A DNA stretch of 64,000 nucleotides, taken from Scilla litardierei (taxonomy: Eukaryota > Streptophyta > Magnoliopsida > Asparagales > Asparagaceae). A program made the position numbers and the translations under genes. Positions 45,287-57,493 of this stretch are shown here, piece after piece. Each line of letters starts with the position of its first letter. Position 1 is the first letter of the stretch. Under the pieces are notes generated by a model, which did not search any database, was not told where the DNA came from, and was given only the letters and a program-made list of their open reading frames with translations. The DNA lies in the NCBI GenBank assembly GCA_030789695.1, contig CM061142.1, positions 145,795,637 to 145,859,636 of the forward strand, written 5' to 3'.

Positions 45287-46422
45287 TGTTACGACCTAAA
45301 GATCGTAGGGGGTCCGACTCCCGCCCGGATCTGCTAACATACCTCATTAACTTGCCTTTTCGCAAAGGGGCCGCCGCCCCGAAAATCCGGGGCAATATGG
45401 TGACGGGCGCGCCTTGCAGCGTTCCCCGAACCGGCCGAGGCGAGCAACCACAGCCGCTCGACCCACCGGGGGTAGCGCGCTTGGGGACGCTTGGGTAGCT
45501 AAGCCGGGCCTATTGACAGGCACGGACGTATCCTTCCGTACCAGTGGACCATAGCCCATGACCGATCGGGGGGCGCGGCCAGGCCGGACAACCCCCGATC
45601 GGAACGACCCGCCCGATTCCCACGAACCGCGGCGACATGGAGTGACACAGCCCGACCATTAGTTTGTCGTTAACGACAAACAACCTAGGATAAGGACACG
45701 ACTGACACATACGTCACCCGACCGACTGACAAAGCGCCCGCTGGCAGCTGAGCCATCTGACAGTCAATGCTTTCGGCTCTGACACCCCGACAAAAGCACC
45801 CCCTGGCCGTCGCGCCGCCTGACGAAAGCTGGTCAGGCAACCCAGTTCCTGACGTCCTCATCTGGAGTTTCCGCTGACGATCGAGCCAGCTCAGCACATC
45901 CAGTCAGCATGCCAGGTCAGCTCCGCCTAGTCATCACCCGTCAGGTATAAATACCCCCTCTCCTCTTACGGAAGGGGGTTGAAGAATTCTCTCTCATTCT
46001 ATTATTCACACACGAGAGCAAAGGTCTTCCATATCTTTGTTCTCCCACCTATAGCTCGTCACGCGTGGTGGACACACCGTTAGTCCGACCGGCGTGCCCA
46101 GCCCCCATTTTAAGCCCTATTACTGACTTAGGCATCGGAGGGGCTAAGGGTTGAGCCCCAACCATGCCCTTCTGACGAGTTGTTAGTGCTGCAGGAGAGC
46201 TCGCCCCTTGACCAGAGTCAGCTTCAGCCCCCGGCCGTCCAACCTTCCTCAGCTGCATCCGGCGAGATTCGACCCCGTGAGCACCACCCGCAACGGGTCC
46301 GACTTCTTCACCCCACTAATCACTTGTAAAACGGCCTACCTAAACCTTCTTCTCCACATAACCATTGTGCCCTTGGTTCCCCATAATACAAATTCATTGT
46401 ACGCGAGTTCCACCTCGTAACA
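45287..46422 (+). repeat. 5' LTR of the Tat element
   Basis: TGTTACGACCTAAAG to CCACCTCGTAACA. A TATA box (GGTATAAATACCCCC) lies at about 45945-45960, followed by a transcribed-leader-like region. The 8-bp ends TGTTACGA/TCGTAACA are inverted repeats. It is nearly identical in layout to 56353-57488. Minus-strand frames inside recur in both LTRs only as copies. Confidence 0.97.
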
Positions 46423-49400
46423 ATTGGGAGGACGGCCCTCGTCGCCTTGCTCCAGGAAAACGCGGACATATTCGCATGGTCACCCGCCGACATGCCCGGG
46501 GTGGACCCGGCGGTAATCTCCCATAGGTTGAATGCGGACCCGGAAGCCCGACCTGTTCGACAGAAGAAGAGAAGTGCGGGGGGCGAAAAGAAGAGGGCAG
46601 CCGAGGAAGAAGTAGAGCGACTCCTCGAAGCCAAATTTGTTCGGTCGGTGGACTACCTCGACTGGCTCGCCAACGTCGTTCTGGTGAAGAAGCCCAGTGG
46701 AAAGTGGCGCATGTGCGTCGACTTCACCGACCTCAACAAGGTATGCCCGAAGGACAGCTTCCCTCTGCCCAGGATCGACCACTTGGTGGACCAGGCGTCC
46801 GGCTATGAGTTGTTAAGCTTTATGGACGCCTTCTCGGGATACAACTAGATACCAATGGCGGATGGTGATGAGGAGAAGACGTCTTTTGTCACCGATAAAG
46901 GCACCTTCTGTTACACCAAGATGCCCTTTGGGCTGAAGAACGCCGGGGCGACCTATCAACGGATGGTGGACCGAATATTCGGCCCTCAGGTGGGACGAAA
47001 CTTGGAGGTCTACATCGACGACATGCTGGTGAAGAGCGGAAGGGCCCCCGACCACCTCACCGACTTGCAGGAAACCTTCTAGAGGGTCCGCCGGTACAAC
47101 CTGAGGCTAAACCCCGCGAAGTGTATCTTTGGCGTGCAATCGGGAAAATTCCTAGGCTTCATGATAACGAAGCGGGGAATCGAGGTGAACCCCGACAAGG
47201 TGACGGCCCTCATCGGTATGACGGAGCCCCAGACGATCCGAGACTTGCAGCGACTGAACGGCCGGATCGCTGCTCTGGGACGATTCCTATCGAAGTCGGC
47301 GGAGAAATCGCTCCCCTTCTTCAGGGTCTTGCGCACAGCCTTTGGCGAAGCTAAAGACCAGAGGAAGGTGATACCATGGGACGACGACTGTGCGCGGGCG
47401 TTCGCGGAGTTGAGAGCATACCTACAGAGCCCACCGCTCCTCGCTCGGCCGGAGGAAGGCGAACCCCTAGGGTTGTACCTGGCGACCAACGAGGAGGCCG
47501 TTAGCTCCGTCCTGATCAAGGAGGAAGGAGGTGTGCAACGCCCTGTTTACTATGCCAGCCGGATCCTCCGGGAGGCAGAGACTCGCTACAGCCCTATCGA
47601 GAAAGCCGCCTACTGCCTGATCACCACAGCCCGGAAGCTCAGACCCTATTTTCAGGCCCACCCCATAACTGTCCACACCGGCATGCCCCTCGAAAAGAAC
47701 CTGAAAAGGCTGGAGCGGTCAAGGAGGATGCTCAACTGGAGCGTCGAGCTCAGCGAGTTTGACATAACGTACAAAGCTCGGACGACGATCAAGGGCCAAG
47801 CGCTGGCCGACTTCGTGGTGGAATGCACCATGGGAGTCCCGCCGGAGGACCGGACGAAGCACCCATCGGAGACCACGCCCCCACGGAGGATCGAGGTGGG
47901 CGAACCCTCAACGCCCTCCCCGACGATAGCGGGCGAATTATGGACCGTCCACGTCGATGGCTCTGCAACCGGCTCCGGGACAGGAGCGGGTATCATAATT
48001 CAGACTCCTGACGGATGTTCGTTGGAATACGCCCTACGCTTCAGCTTCCCGGCCACCAACAATTTCGCGGAGTATGATGCCGCGGTTAACGGGTTAAAAC
48101 TCGCTAGGGCGGTGGGGGCGACGAACGTGTTGCTCCTAAGTGACTCCTGTCTCGTCATCCAACAGATCCTGGGGGGCTTCGAAGCCCGAGAGGAAACAAT
48201 GAAGCGATACCTGAATCGCATCCAGATCGAACTCCGTAAGTTCAAGAAAGCGGACGTCCAGCACCTACCCCGCTCCAGCAACCTCCGGGCGGATGCCCTG
48301 TCTAAGCTGGCTTCCTCTTCGGCGGCCGAGATCAGGAAGGCAATCTACGTGGAAAGCCTGTTGACGCCAACCATCGACGAAGGAGAGCTGATGTGCATGG
48401 ATGCGAGGACGTCTTGGATGACCCCCATTATGAAGTACTTAGAGACGGGCGAGCTACCCGAGGAGCGGATGCTGGCCAAACAGGTGGAAAGGCGGGCCCT
48501 GTCATTCGTGCTTCTCGACGGAGTGCTGTACCGCCGCCGCCGCGCTAATTTCGACGTCCTGCCCTACCTGAAATGCTTGGGCCCGGAGCAGGCTGAGCAA
48601 GTCCTCCGCGAGGTACACGAAGGCTTCTGCGGAAACCACCACGGCGGGCGCACCATCGCCCACAAAATAATGCGCCAAGGATACTACTGGCCGACGATGA
48701 TCCGGGATGCGGTACAGTACGTCAAGAAGTGCGAGGTGTGCCAGAAGTTCTGCCGACGGATGTCTGCACCCCCGGCCAACCTGATGCCCATCTTGAGCCC
48801 GATCCCCTTCGCCAAGTGGGGACTCGACATCCTGGGACCGTTCCCGAAGGCCTCCGGGGGAAGGAAATATCTAGTCGTCGCCGTGGACTACTTCACAAAA
48901 TGGGTCGAAGCAGAGCTGCTGGTGCGAATCGTGTGGACGGACATGAAGGGCTTCATCTGGAAATCCATCATATGCCGCTTCGGGATTCCCCGCTCCATTG
49001 TCACGGATAATGGAAAGCAGTTCGATTGCGAAGGCTTCCGCGACTTCTGCTCGGGCTGGGGGATCAAACTCCAGTTCGCGTCAGTCGCCCACCCGCAGTG
49101 CAATGGAATGGCGGAGGCCGCGAATAAATGTATCTTGAACCCAATGAAGAAGAAGGTGGACGCCGCTCTGGGGGCTTGGGTCGACGAGCTGCCGGGAATC
49201 CTGTGGTCTTATCGTACCACCCACAAGGCCTCGACCGGGAAAGCCCCTTCGTGCTAGCATACGGATCGGAGGCGGTCGTTCCTGTGGAAATCGGCGAGGA
49301 GACACTCCGGCTAAAGCTCTTCGACGAAGAAATCAACGGAGAAGGACTCGGCCTCAGTCTTGAGTTGATAGACGAGGTGCGAGACCGGGCCCTGACTAGC

Positions 49401-49859
49401 CTCGTCAAACACAGCCAAAGGATGGCGCGGTATTACGACTCCCGTGTGAAACCGCGGACTTTCAGGATCGGCGATTTGGTCCTCCGAGATGCCACCTTCC
49501 GCCCCGAGACTGCTGATTCGGGTTCAATATTACATATTTAACCCCGCATTTAGCCCTATTTTGTGCTCATGTGATGCTATATTGTTCTCTAGTACATATG
49601 TATTTTCTACACATTTATTTATTAGAGAAAACACCTTATTTGAGCACAAAACAGCAAATAATGAAGTATTTCTGCACTTATTATATTTTTCTTAGCATCG
49701 TCTCGATCTCACGATTCCAACGACTATTTATTTGTATTTTTCTGAGTTCTGTGCTAATTTCTATGAATTTTTGAATGCAGAATACCATTTATTGGAATTA
49801 AATAAAGTTGGCACGAATCTTGGCGCAATGCGTGGACGCATCAGAACAGTTCCCGCCTT

Positions 49860-50145
49860 CATCCGACGGCTATCAGAAGCGGGCTACGTGGAAATACCGC
49901 AGCCGTTGGATTTTAATCCAACGGCCCACGTCTTCGATCCAACGCAGCGAAGCGGGCTTTGTTTCAACCGTTGGATGATGATCCAACGGCCCAGCGCGAA
50001 GCGGATATCAGCGACAATCGGGGACACGCGGCGGCGATCCGTGCACTCCCGCTTGATCGGACGGTTCGCTTCGAATTTGAAATCGCGACTTCCGCATGGC
50101 GACGTGGCGAACGCAGAGCCACACATCCATGATCCAACGGTCGGT
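49860..50145. repeat. Palindromic motif array in the solo LTR
   Basis: GCCGTTGGAT..ATCCAACGGC at 49902-49927, CCGTTGGATGATGATCCAACGG at about 49968-49990, and single arms at 49934 and 50128. It sits about 390-630 bases from the LTR start, the same relative place as the arrays in the other two Athila-type LTRs. Confidence 0.8.
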
Positions 50146-50864
50146 CTTCACCCAGAGCTGGGTTCGGGCGGCGCCAAATCAGAGGGACACACGGCAATTT
50201 CTTGGGCATTGATCTGTCATCCTACGGCTGTAAATCGCCCCGACTCGAACTCGTTAACGGGCACGGGTGAGGATCCGCATCCAAGCGCCACGTGTCGAGC
50301 TCTTATCCGATCCCGCTTTTGATGAGCGGCTGTCATTTGCGCCGCTCCAGATCGACGGCGGAGATGTATTCGGGCGCGAAATGGATCCGGGTTTGACCCT
50401 TTAAGCAACCCAAACCCGCAATCTTATTATATAAGCGTATTTAGGGGTTTTTGGGCGTATTCAAGCAGTTTGGGGCGTATTTTGGGCGTATTGGAGGCTC
50501 TAGAAGCCGTATTTCCCCTCTGAAAAATTCTGTAAAATTCAAGAGGCTATTTTCTTATTTCCAGAGAGTTTTGATGTATTTTCAAGGATATTTGGTGATG
50601 AATTCTTAACTTAAACTCCTTATTTGACGCTTTTCTACCGTATTTTGCTATGATCTTGATGTATTTTGTTATGAAACTTGTTTATTATTGCGCGATGAGT
50701 AGCTAGAACTTATTTGTGCATGGTATGGAGTAGTTAGGGGATATTATTCGTGTTTATTTGGTTGAAATTCCTTGTGCTAAATCGTTTAACGTCGCTAAAA
50801 TTGTAATCGTTGTTCGTAAATCGACTTTTTTAGATTCCAAAAGAATTAATTAAGTTGATGATCG

Positions 50865-51090
50865 CCCCAAAAGGGTGAGTTTTGATCTCCCCAAAAGGGA
50901 GTTTCATACCGTAGTTTTGATCTCTCCAAAAGAGAGTTTCATATCGTATTATAGCTTTAGCGACGATCTTTTTGAATATTTTGTTTGAACCCCCAAAAGG
51001 GCATCTTCTGATGAATTGCTCCCAAAAGGAGGATTCATTGAGTTATATTGGGTATTTTCCGGTAAATTGCTCCCAAAAGGAGAATTCATT
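50865..51090. repeat. CCCCAAAAGGG phrase array in the solo LTR
   Basis: CCCCAAAAGGG(T/A), CTCCCCAAAAGGGAG, CTCTCCAAAAGAGAG, CCCCCAAAAGGG and two CTCCCAAAAGGAG copies, each followed by TTTCAT or ATTCATTG. Flanks of the AAAA core are mutually complementary and vary together (CTCCCC...GGGAG, CTCTCC...GAGAG), so short stems are preserved. Confidence 0.8.
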
Positions 51091-51554
51091 GCGTTATACC
51101 TATCAACCAAATTAATACGAATCGTTGACCCTAGCGAACCCACACCATGTGCAAACTCTTTATAAGTATTTTCATACACGTATTTTCCTTGTTCGTATCA
51201 TTCACATATCCCCATTCACACCACCATCACCACCATTAAAAGTGTTTAGTTTCTCTCCGATAGATTTCTATTTGATTTGAATTGTGGTTGCAACAGATTT
51301 CTTCCCGTGGATTCGACACCTGGACTCCCAGGTTTTACTACTTGTACGGACTCTTGCACTTGAGAGAGAGCACCTTTTCGGTCCCACCAACTGCAAAGCG
51401 GGGAAAGCTGGCCGCTAAATGGGAAGGGCCCTACACGGTCATCGATATTGTCGGGCCGGCCACGTACATTCTGGCTACCCCCGAAGGGAGCGAACTGGCC
51501 CACCCTTGGAACGCAAAACATCTGCTAAAATTCTACCAATAGTTTTCGATAAAG

Positions 51555-53395
51555 CTCCGAACCTCTGGGGCAGGGCCAACCCTAGCCACCCAAACCAGTG
51601 AAGGGCACGGGCCGGGCTACGCGCACGCTCCCCCCTCAAGACCTCTGGGGCAGGGCCAACCTTAGCCACCCTAACCAGAGAAGGGCACGGGCCGGGCTAC
51701 GCGCCCGCTCCCCCCTCAAGACCTCTGGGGCAGGGCCAACCCTAGCCACCCAAACCAGAGAAGGGCACGGGCCGGGCTACGCGCCCGCTCCCCACCTCAA
51801 GACCTCTGGGGCAGGGCCAACCCTAGCCACCCAAACCAGAGAAGGGCACGGGCCGGGCTACGCGCCCGCTCCCCCCTCAAGACCTCTGGGGCAGGGCCAA
51901 CCCTAGCCACCCAAACCAGAGAAGGGCACGGGCCGGGCTACGCGCCCGCTCCCCCCCTCAAGACCTCTGGGGCAGGGCCAACCCTAGCCACCCAAACCAG
52001 AGAAGGGCACGGGCCGGGCTACGCGCCCGATCCCCCCCTCAAGACCTCTGGGGCAGGGCCAACCCTAGCCACCCAAACCAGAGAAGGGCACGGGCCGGGC
52101 TACGCGCCCGCTCCCCCCCTCAAGACCTCTGGGGCAGGGCCAACCCTAGCCACCCAAACCAGAGAAGGGCACGGGCCGGGCTACGCGCCTGCTCCCCCCT
52201 CAAGACCTCTGGGGCAGGGCCAACCCTAGCCACCCAAACCAGAGAACGGCACGGGCCGGGCTACGCGCCCGCTCCCCCCCTCAAGACCTCTGGGGCAGGG
52301 CCAACCCTAGCCACCCAAACCAGAGAAGGGCACGGGCCGGGCTACGCGCCCGCTCCCCCCCTCAAGACCTCTGGGGCAGGGCCAACCCTAGCCACCCAAA
52401 CCAAAGAAGGGCACGGGCCGGGCTACGCGCCCGCTCCCCCCCTCAAGACCTCTGGGGCAGGGCCAACCCTAGCCACCCAAACCAGAGAAGGGCACGGGCC
52501 GGGCTAGGTGCCCGCTCCCCCCCTCAAGACCTCTGGGGCAGGGCCAACCCTAGCCACCCAAACCAGAGAAGGGCACGGGCCGGGCTACGCGCCCGCTCCC
52601 CCCCTCAAGACCTCTGGGGCAGGGCCAACCCTAGCCACCCAAACCAGAGAAGGGCACGGGCCGGGCTACGCGCCCGCTCCCCCCCTCAAGACCTCTGGGG
52701 CAGGGCCAACCCTAGCCACCCAAACCAGAGAAGGGCACGGGCCGGGCTACGCGCCCGCTCCCCCCCTCAAGACCTCTGGGGCAGGGCCAACCCTAGCCAC
52801 CCAAACTAGAGAAGGGCACGGGCCAGGCTACGCGCCCGCTCCCCCCTCAAGACCTCTGGGGCAGGGCCAACCCTAGCCACCCAAACCAGAGAAGGGCACG
52901 GGCCGGGCTACGTGCCCGCTCCCCCCCTCAAGACCTCTGGGGCAGGGCCAACCCTAGCCACCCAAACCAGAGAAGGGCACGGGCCGGGCTATGCGCCCAC
53001 TCCCCCCCTCAAGACCTCTGGGGCAGGGCCAACCCTAGCCACCCAAACCAGAGAAGGGCACGGGCCGGGCTACGCGCCCGCTCCCCCCCCTCAAGACCTC
53101 TGGGGCAGGGCCAACCCTAGCCACCCAAACCAGAGAAGGGCACGGGCACGGGCTACGCGCCCGCTCCCCCCTCAAGACCTCTGGGGCAGGGCCAACCTTA
53201 GCCACCCAAACCAGAGAAGGGCACGGGCCGGGCTACGTGTCCGCTCCCCCCCTCAAGACCTCTGGGGCAGGGCCAACCCTAGCCACCCAAACCAGAGAAG
53301 GGCACGGGCCGGGCTACACGCCTGCTTCCCCCCTCGAGACCTCTGGGGCAGGGCCAACCCTAGCCACCCAAACCAGAGGGGGCTACACACCCATG
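51555..53395 (+). repeat. 80-bp tandem repeat array, 23 copies
   Basis: The word CTCTGGGGCAGGGCCAACC marks 23 consecutive units from about 51563 to 53340, with periods of 79-82 bases from variation in a C-run. Unit content: CAGGGCC..., CCACCCAAACCAGAGAAGGG, GGGCCGGGCTACGCGCCCGC, then a C-run. Copies are nearly identical in the centre and slightly diverged at the edges. It starts directly after the integrase stop (51540-51542). Open frames of 102-236 codons across it are repeat artefacts. Confidence 0.97.
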
Positions 53396-56352
53396 GCCCT
53401 CGAGAAATCAAAAGAAGACGGGCACACAAACCCGGACGAAATGGCGTCAGTTCTCGAGTAGGCGGCCCCGATGTTACTCGACGAAACGAAAGGACGCTCG
53501 AGAAACACGCCACCATTAATAATGCGCTCCAAACGAGGACCCGTAAGAGCCACCTGGCAAAGGCAGTTTCCCACGGGCATGAATTCGAGGAGCCCTTTAT
53601 TGATGCTAACTCAGCGCAATAAATAGGGGAGAAACCGTCAGCGCCATCTCCCTATAAAAACGCCATAGGGGAGAAACCGTCGTCGACATCTCCCTATAAA
53701 AACGCTACTCCCCCTTTTAAAAGTAGAAAGACCGGTAGACATGAAAAACTGCCATCTGATCCCCCACCCACCGAGAAACGGGCCGAGATACACCGCCCTA
53801 ACAAAAGAGAGGTCACCGGCCATCAATGGTTCCCGCCGCCCAAGGCGGCTGCTCCTACATCTACATCACTGCCAACAGGAAATTCCCCTTACAAACAGAT
53901 CGCCAAAAGGTTATTCCCCTTACACAAGGGAAACCCGCCTTTCACGCCTCCGTTCGCCCTAAACGACGACGGGTCGGAGAAAGAATGGCATCCATTCAAA
54001 GCCAGCTGGGCAGGCGAGAGCCCCTAGCACTTGCCGGCCAGTACCTCCTTGCAGTCGACCTCCGGGCGAGGACCTCGGAAAGGCTGCATCCCTGACGAGC
54101 CCAAAAGGCAAGTCATGGCGTGTCAGCCCGCCCATGCACAACCGGGCACTGAACCCCACCCTCAAACCGAAGTAGCGAGGCGTGGGGCGGCGATGGGCGG
54201 CCCGATGCTCAAGAACCTCCCCAAGTCGCACGCCCCAGAAAGACGGCTTCCCTGGTGATCCCCCTCCTCGGCGCCTCTACCAGACCAAGGAAACCTTACC
54301 CCATCCGGGGAAGGAGAAGACAAAGCAATGGAGGGAAGGCTACCCGATCGGCAAAATCCGCAACGGCCCCCTCTCTCGGGCCGAGGAGACCTTGCAACAC
54401 TTCAGCACAGAAGGCGGCCATTCTCCTCCGCGCCGAGCTCAACTCAAGTTAAAAAGGGCCCACCCGGCCCACAGTGACCCCTAGATCAGGAGGTCATTAA
54501 ACCACGGGCGAGGACAGCTCTATAGCCCCCCCGAGCCGGATCTGACCCCACAACGGGCGATAAACTAAGAACTCCTGTACAAGCTGTAGATCAGCCCTTA
54601 TAAATTTAAATAAAAACGTTCTTCTTTATACGCTCAGATTTTTCGGAGAACACCATAGCGGGTAGCTATCCCCCCGCCAAGTGCCGGACGAGCAACACAC
54701 TACCCCGCCTAACCGGCGTAGGACTTCTAGGAAATCTACGCCCGCAGCTTGAACCCCGCTCACTAAAAGTCACCGACACCTTTCCCTCAAGGGGGAAAGA
54801 GATACACTGGTGCCTGCCCTGCGTAACAGGGTCGACCCGAGATCAAATCACGATAGGACAGCGTGTCTCACCTCGAACCCCTCCGCCGACTCCCCGCCCC
54901 GCCCAAAGGCAAAACAAGCCAACAACATCCCCTTCCCCCAGACCTCGCGATCTCGGACACGGGAATGTTGGGGGCATAATTGGTAATTGCGTAACTTCCG
55001 CAAGATGCCAAGACAACGTGACCTGGAACGGACCGGTCGCAAGGCAGAGGCCGTGAAATAGGCGCCCAGTCTAGATAGGGCAGTGGCCCTGTCTCGTCAA
55101 AGCAGCGCCGCAATGCGACTCAACATAACGAAAGGACGCTTGGACAACACGCCATCAGCAGCAACACGCCCCCCGAGAGGCCAGAGTGCCAGATACCGCC
55201 AGGGAAAAGCGATTCCCGAAGCGCGGGATTCCGCGGAGCCCATTAACGGCACTAATCCCTCGCGTTACCCAAGAAAAACCCTTCCACAGAATCTCGCTAT
55301 AAATACCCCCCTCCAAAGGTCAGAGGGGAGGAGGAAGAGAGACGCAGGGGATTCCTATCCCCTCACTTCGGGCATAAAACGGCCCCAAATGCCCCACCGA
55401 ACTACGGAGAAAGCCAATAGCCACCGACGGACCTCACTTCCCCCGACGATGGCCGCTATAGCCCCACCACCTCCAACAGGATATTCCCCTTACACATGGG
55501 AGGCCCCGCCCGCCAGCTTTCCCCCTGCTTGTTACTGTATCAAAAGGCAGGTCCTGAAAGTCGGGCCGCGTGCCGCAACACCCCAATTAACGCCCAGCTG
55601 ACGGCGACCCCCACGGGGTGTCAGGGGGGAAACCCCCAGCGGCTCACCCGACGGCACCGTCACCCTCTGCGATCCCCACTGGGTGTCGGGGGGGGACCCC
55701 AACGGCTCTCCCAGCGGCGCCCCCACCGCCACCTCGTCCTTAGCCTCCCTGGGGTTCCCCTTTGGTGCGCAGGGTCCCCGGCGAGGCCGAGCGACCCTCC
55801 AGCACGACGACAGCGAGGCAGAGCCCGAGGAAGCGGTGAAAGGGAAAGGAAGAGGGTCCCCTCCTACGACCGAGGATCGGCCCCCCCGAAGGCTGAACCA
55901 TCACAGGGCAGCACCCCTGATTAAAAATATTGGTTCCCGGCGCGTCGGCCCGCCCCTGGACAATGAGGCGGTAGGAATCCGGCGATCGACATAAGGGAAG
56001 ACCGCCACGACGCGGGGATCTGCTCCTCCCGACGGAGCGAACGACAAATGTGGACAACCCTCCATCCCAACCACCGGTTGACCCACATCTTCTCCTAGTG
56101 TTGTAAATATCACCTAGATCTCCGACAAAGATTGGTGTATAATACTCCCCCTTTTGGACAACGCCCCGCTTAGCTTAAACTCAGGAAGAGACCTCGCGAT
56201 CCCGCTATAGCGGGACACACTCCGCGGGACCAGCATCACCCCCCTGAGCTGGGATCCAAGTCCGGGTCACGATTAAAAGGTAGTGTCACGGTAATGTTAC
56301 ACCATCCAAGCCGAACCGGGCTTCCGCCTCGCACTCGAATGCCGGGGGCAAT
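53396..56352 (+). other. Tat 3' non-coding region with a duplicated module and PPT
   Basis: No conserved protein. A module is present twice in diverged form: 53470-53930 and 55110-55540 share ACGAAAGGACGCT, (A)AACACGCCA, a TATAAA-containing stretch and AACAGGA(A/T)ATTCCCCTTACA. Within the first copy, GGGGAGAAACCGTC...CTCCCTATAAAAACGC repeats at 53625 and 53668. TGTTGGGGGCATAAT near 54967 looks like a second purine tract. The probable PPT is GCCGGGGGCAAT just before the 3' LTR at 56353. Confidence 0.65.
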
Positions 56353-57488
56353 TGTTACGACCTAAAGATTGTAGGAGTCCGACTCCCGCCCGGATCCGCT
56401 AACATACCTCATTAACTCGCCTTTTCGCAAAAGGGCCGCCGCCCTGAAAATCCGGGGCAATATGGAGACGGGCGCGCCTTGCAGCGTTCCCCGAACCGGT
56501 CGAGGAGAGCAACCACAGCCGCTCGACCCACCGGGGGTAGCGCGCTTGGGGACGCTTGGGTAGCTAAGCCGGGCCTATTGACAGGCACGGACGTATCCTT
56601 CCGTACCGGCGGACCATAGCCCATGACCAATCGGGGGGCGCGGCCAGGCCGGACAACCCCTGATCGGAACGACCCGCCCGATTCCCACGAACCGCGGCGA
56701 CCTGGAGTGACACAGCCCGACCTTTAGTTCGTCATTAACGACAAACAACCTAGGATAAGGACACGACTGACACATACATCACCCGACCGACTGAGAAAGC
56801 GCCCCCTGGCAGCTGAGCCATCTGACAGTCAATGCTTTCGGCTCTGACACCCCGACAAAAGCACCCCCTGGCCGTCGCGCCGCCTAACGAAAGCCGGTCA
56901 GGCAACCCAGTTCCCGACGTCCTCATCTGGAGTTTCCGCTGACGATCGAGCCAGCTCAGCACATCCAGTCAGTATGCCAGGTCAGCTCCGCCTAGTCATC
57001 ACCCATCAGGTATAAATACCCCCTCTCCTCTTACGGAAGGGGGGTTGAAGAATTCTCTCTCATTCTATTATTCACACACGAGAGCAAAGGTCTTCCATAT
57101 CTTTGTTCTCCCACCCATAGCTCGTCACGCACGGCGGACACACCGTTAGTCCGACCGGCGTGCCCAGCCCCCATTTTAAGCCCTATTACTGACTTAGGCA
57201 TCGGAGGGGCTAAGGGTTGAACCCCAACCCTGCCCTTCTAACGAGTTGTTCGTGCTGCAGGAGAGCTCGCCCCTTAACCGGAGTCAGCTTCAGCCCCCGG
57301 CCGTCCAACCTTCCTCAGCTTCATCCGGCGAGATTCGACCCCGTGAGCACCACCCACAACGGGTCCGACTTCTTCACCCCACTAATCACTTGTAAAACGG
57401 CCTACCTAAACCTTCTTCTCCACATAACCATCGTGCCCTTGGTTCCCTATAATACAAATTCATTGTACGCGAGTTCCACCTCGTAACA
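56353..57488 (+). repeat. 3' LTR of the Tat element
   Basis: Same length and ends as 45287-46422. The left 120 bases show about seven differences, the rest fewer. CACTC follows at 57489-57493. Confidence 0.97.
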
Positions 57489-57493
57489 CACTC

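Larger units (their letters stand above)
49514..51389 (+). repeat. Athila-type solo LTR inserted in Tat integrase
   Basis: It runs from TGATTCGGG to TCCCACCA and is flanked by ACTGC (49509-49513, 51390-51394). Removing it plus one ACTGC rejoins the integrase tail in frame (FRPETA to KRGKL), so the insertion is precise. It has no internal region, PBS or partner LTR, so it is a solo LTR. Plan and length match the Athila LTR at 59606. It shows a palindrome array (CCGTTGGAT/ATCCAACGG, 49860-50145), a C-A-G-rich CCCCAAAAGGG phrase array (50865-51090) and a GTGGATTCGACACCTGGACTC U5-like end. Confidence 0.92.
46423..51542 (+). pseudogene. pol: Tat pol: RT, dual RNase H, integrase
   Basis: The frame opens at the LTR edge (IGRTALVALLQENADIFAW). 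RT follows with YIDD near 47011-47022. The first RNase H (about 47460-47820) has lost its catalytic Asp (LATNEEA, HTGMP). The linker precedes the second RNase H (47941-48320: VHVDGSATGSG, FAEYDAA, LSDSC, ADALSKLA), which keeps its D-E-D-D set. Integrase has an HHCC finger (48619-48745), D in LDILGPF, VTDNG and an E in GMAEA. Defects are TAG at 46846-46848 and at 47080-47082 (both where Gln is expected) and a one-base loss near 49237. The solo LTR 49514-51389 sits inside the integrase tail. The last codons (KRGKLAAKWEGPYTV, ending LLKFYQ stop) lie at 51390-51542. Gag and PR are absent. Confidence 0.95.
45282..57493 (+). mobile_element. Tat-lineage Ty3/gypsy element without gag-PR
   Basis: LTRs 45287-46422 and 56353-57488 (1136 bp each, TGTTACGA...TCGTAACA) are flanked by CACTC (45282-45286 and 57489-57493, included in this span). 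Pol (46423-51542) has RT, a degenerate first RNase H, a second (archaeal-type) RNase H and integrase; the dual RNase H is diagnostic of Tat. PBS, gag and protease are missing. The 5' LTR end is followed at once by pol codons. A 3' region of about 4.8 kb contains 23 tandem 80-bp repeats. An Athila solo LTR interrupts integrase. LTR copies differ by a few percent. Confidence 0.95.

Noticed and set aside
45510..45897. Minus-strand ORFs present in both Tat LTRs
   Set aside because: They recur only because the LTRs are copies; no protein family is recognised.
51555..53395. CRISPR-like regular array
   Set aside because: Units are contiguous without unique spacers, 80 bp long, in plant DNA; it is a retrotransposon 3' tandem repeat.
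51598..53622. Long open frames (102-236 codons) with repeated TSGAGPTLATQTREG-type peptides
   Set aside because: They are the 80-bp tandem repeat read through; unit length varies, frames change between copies and no family matches.
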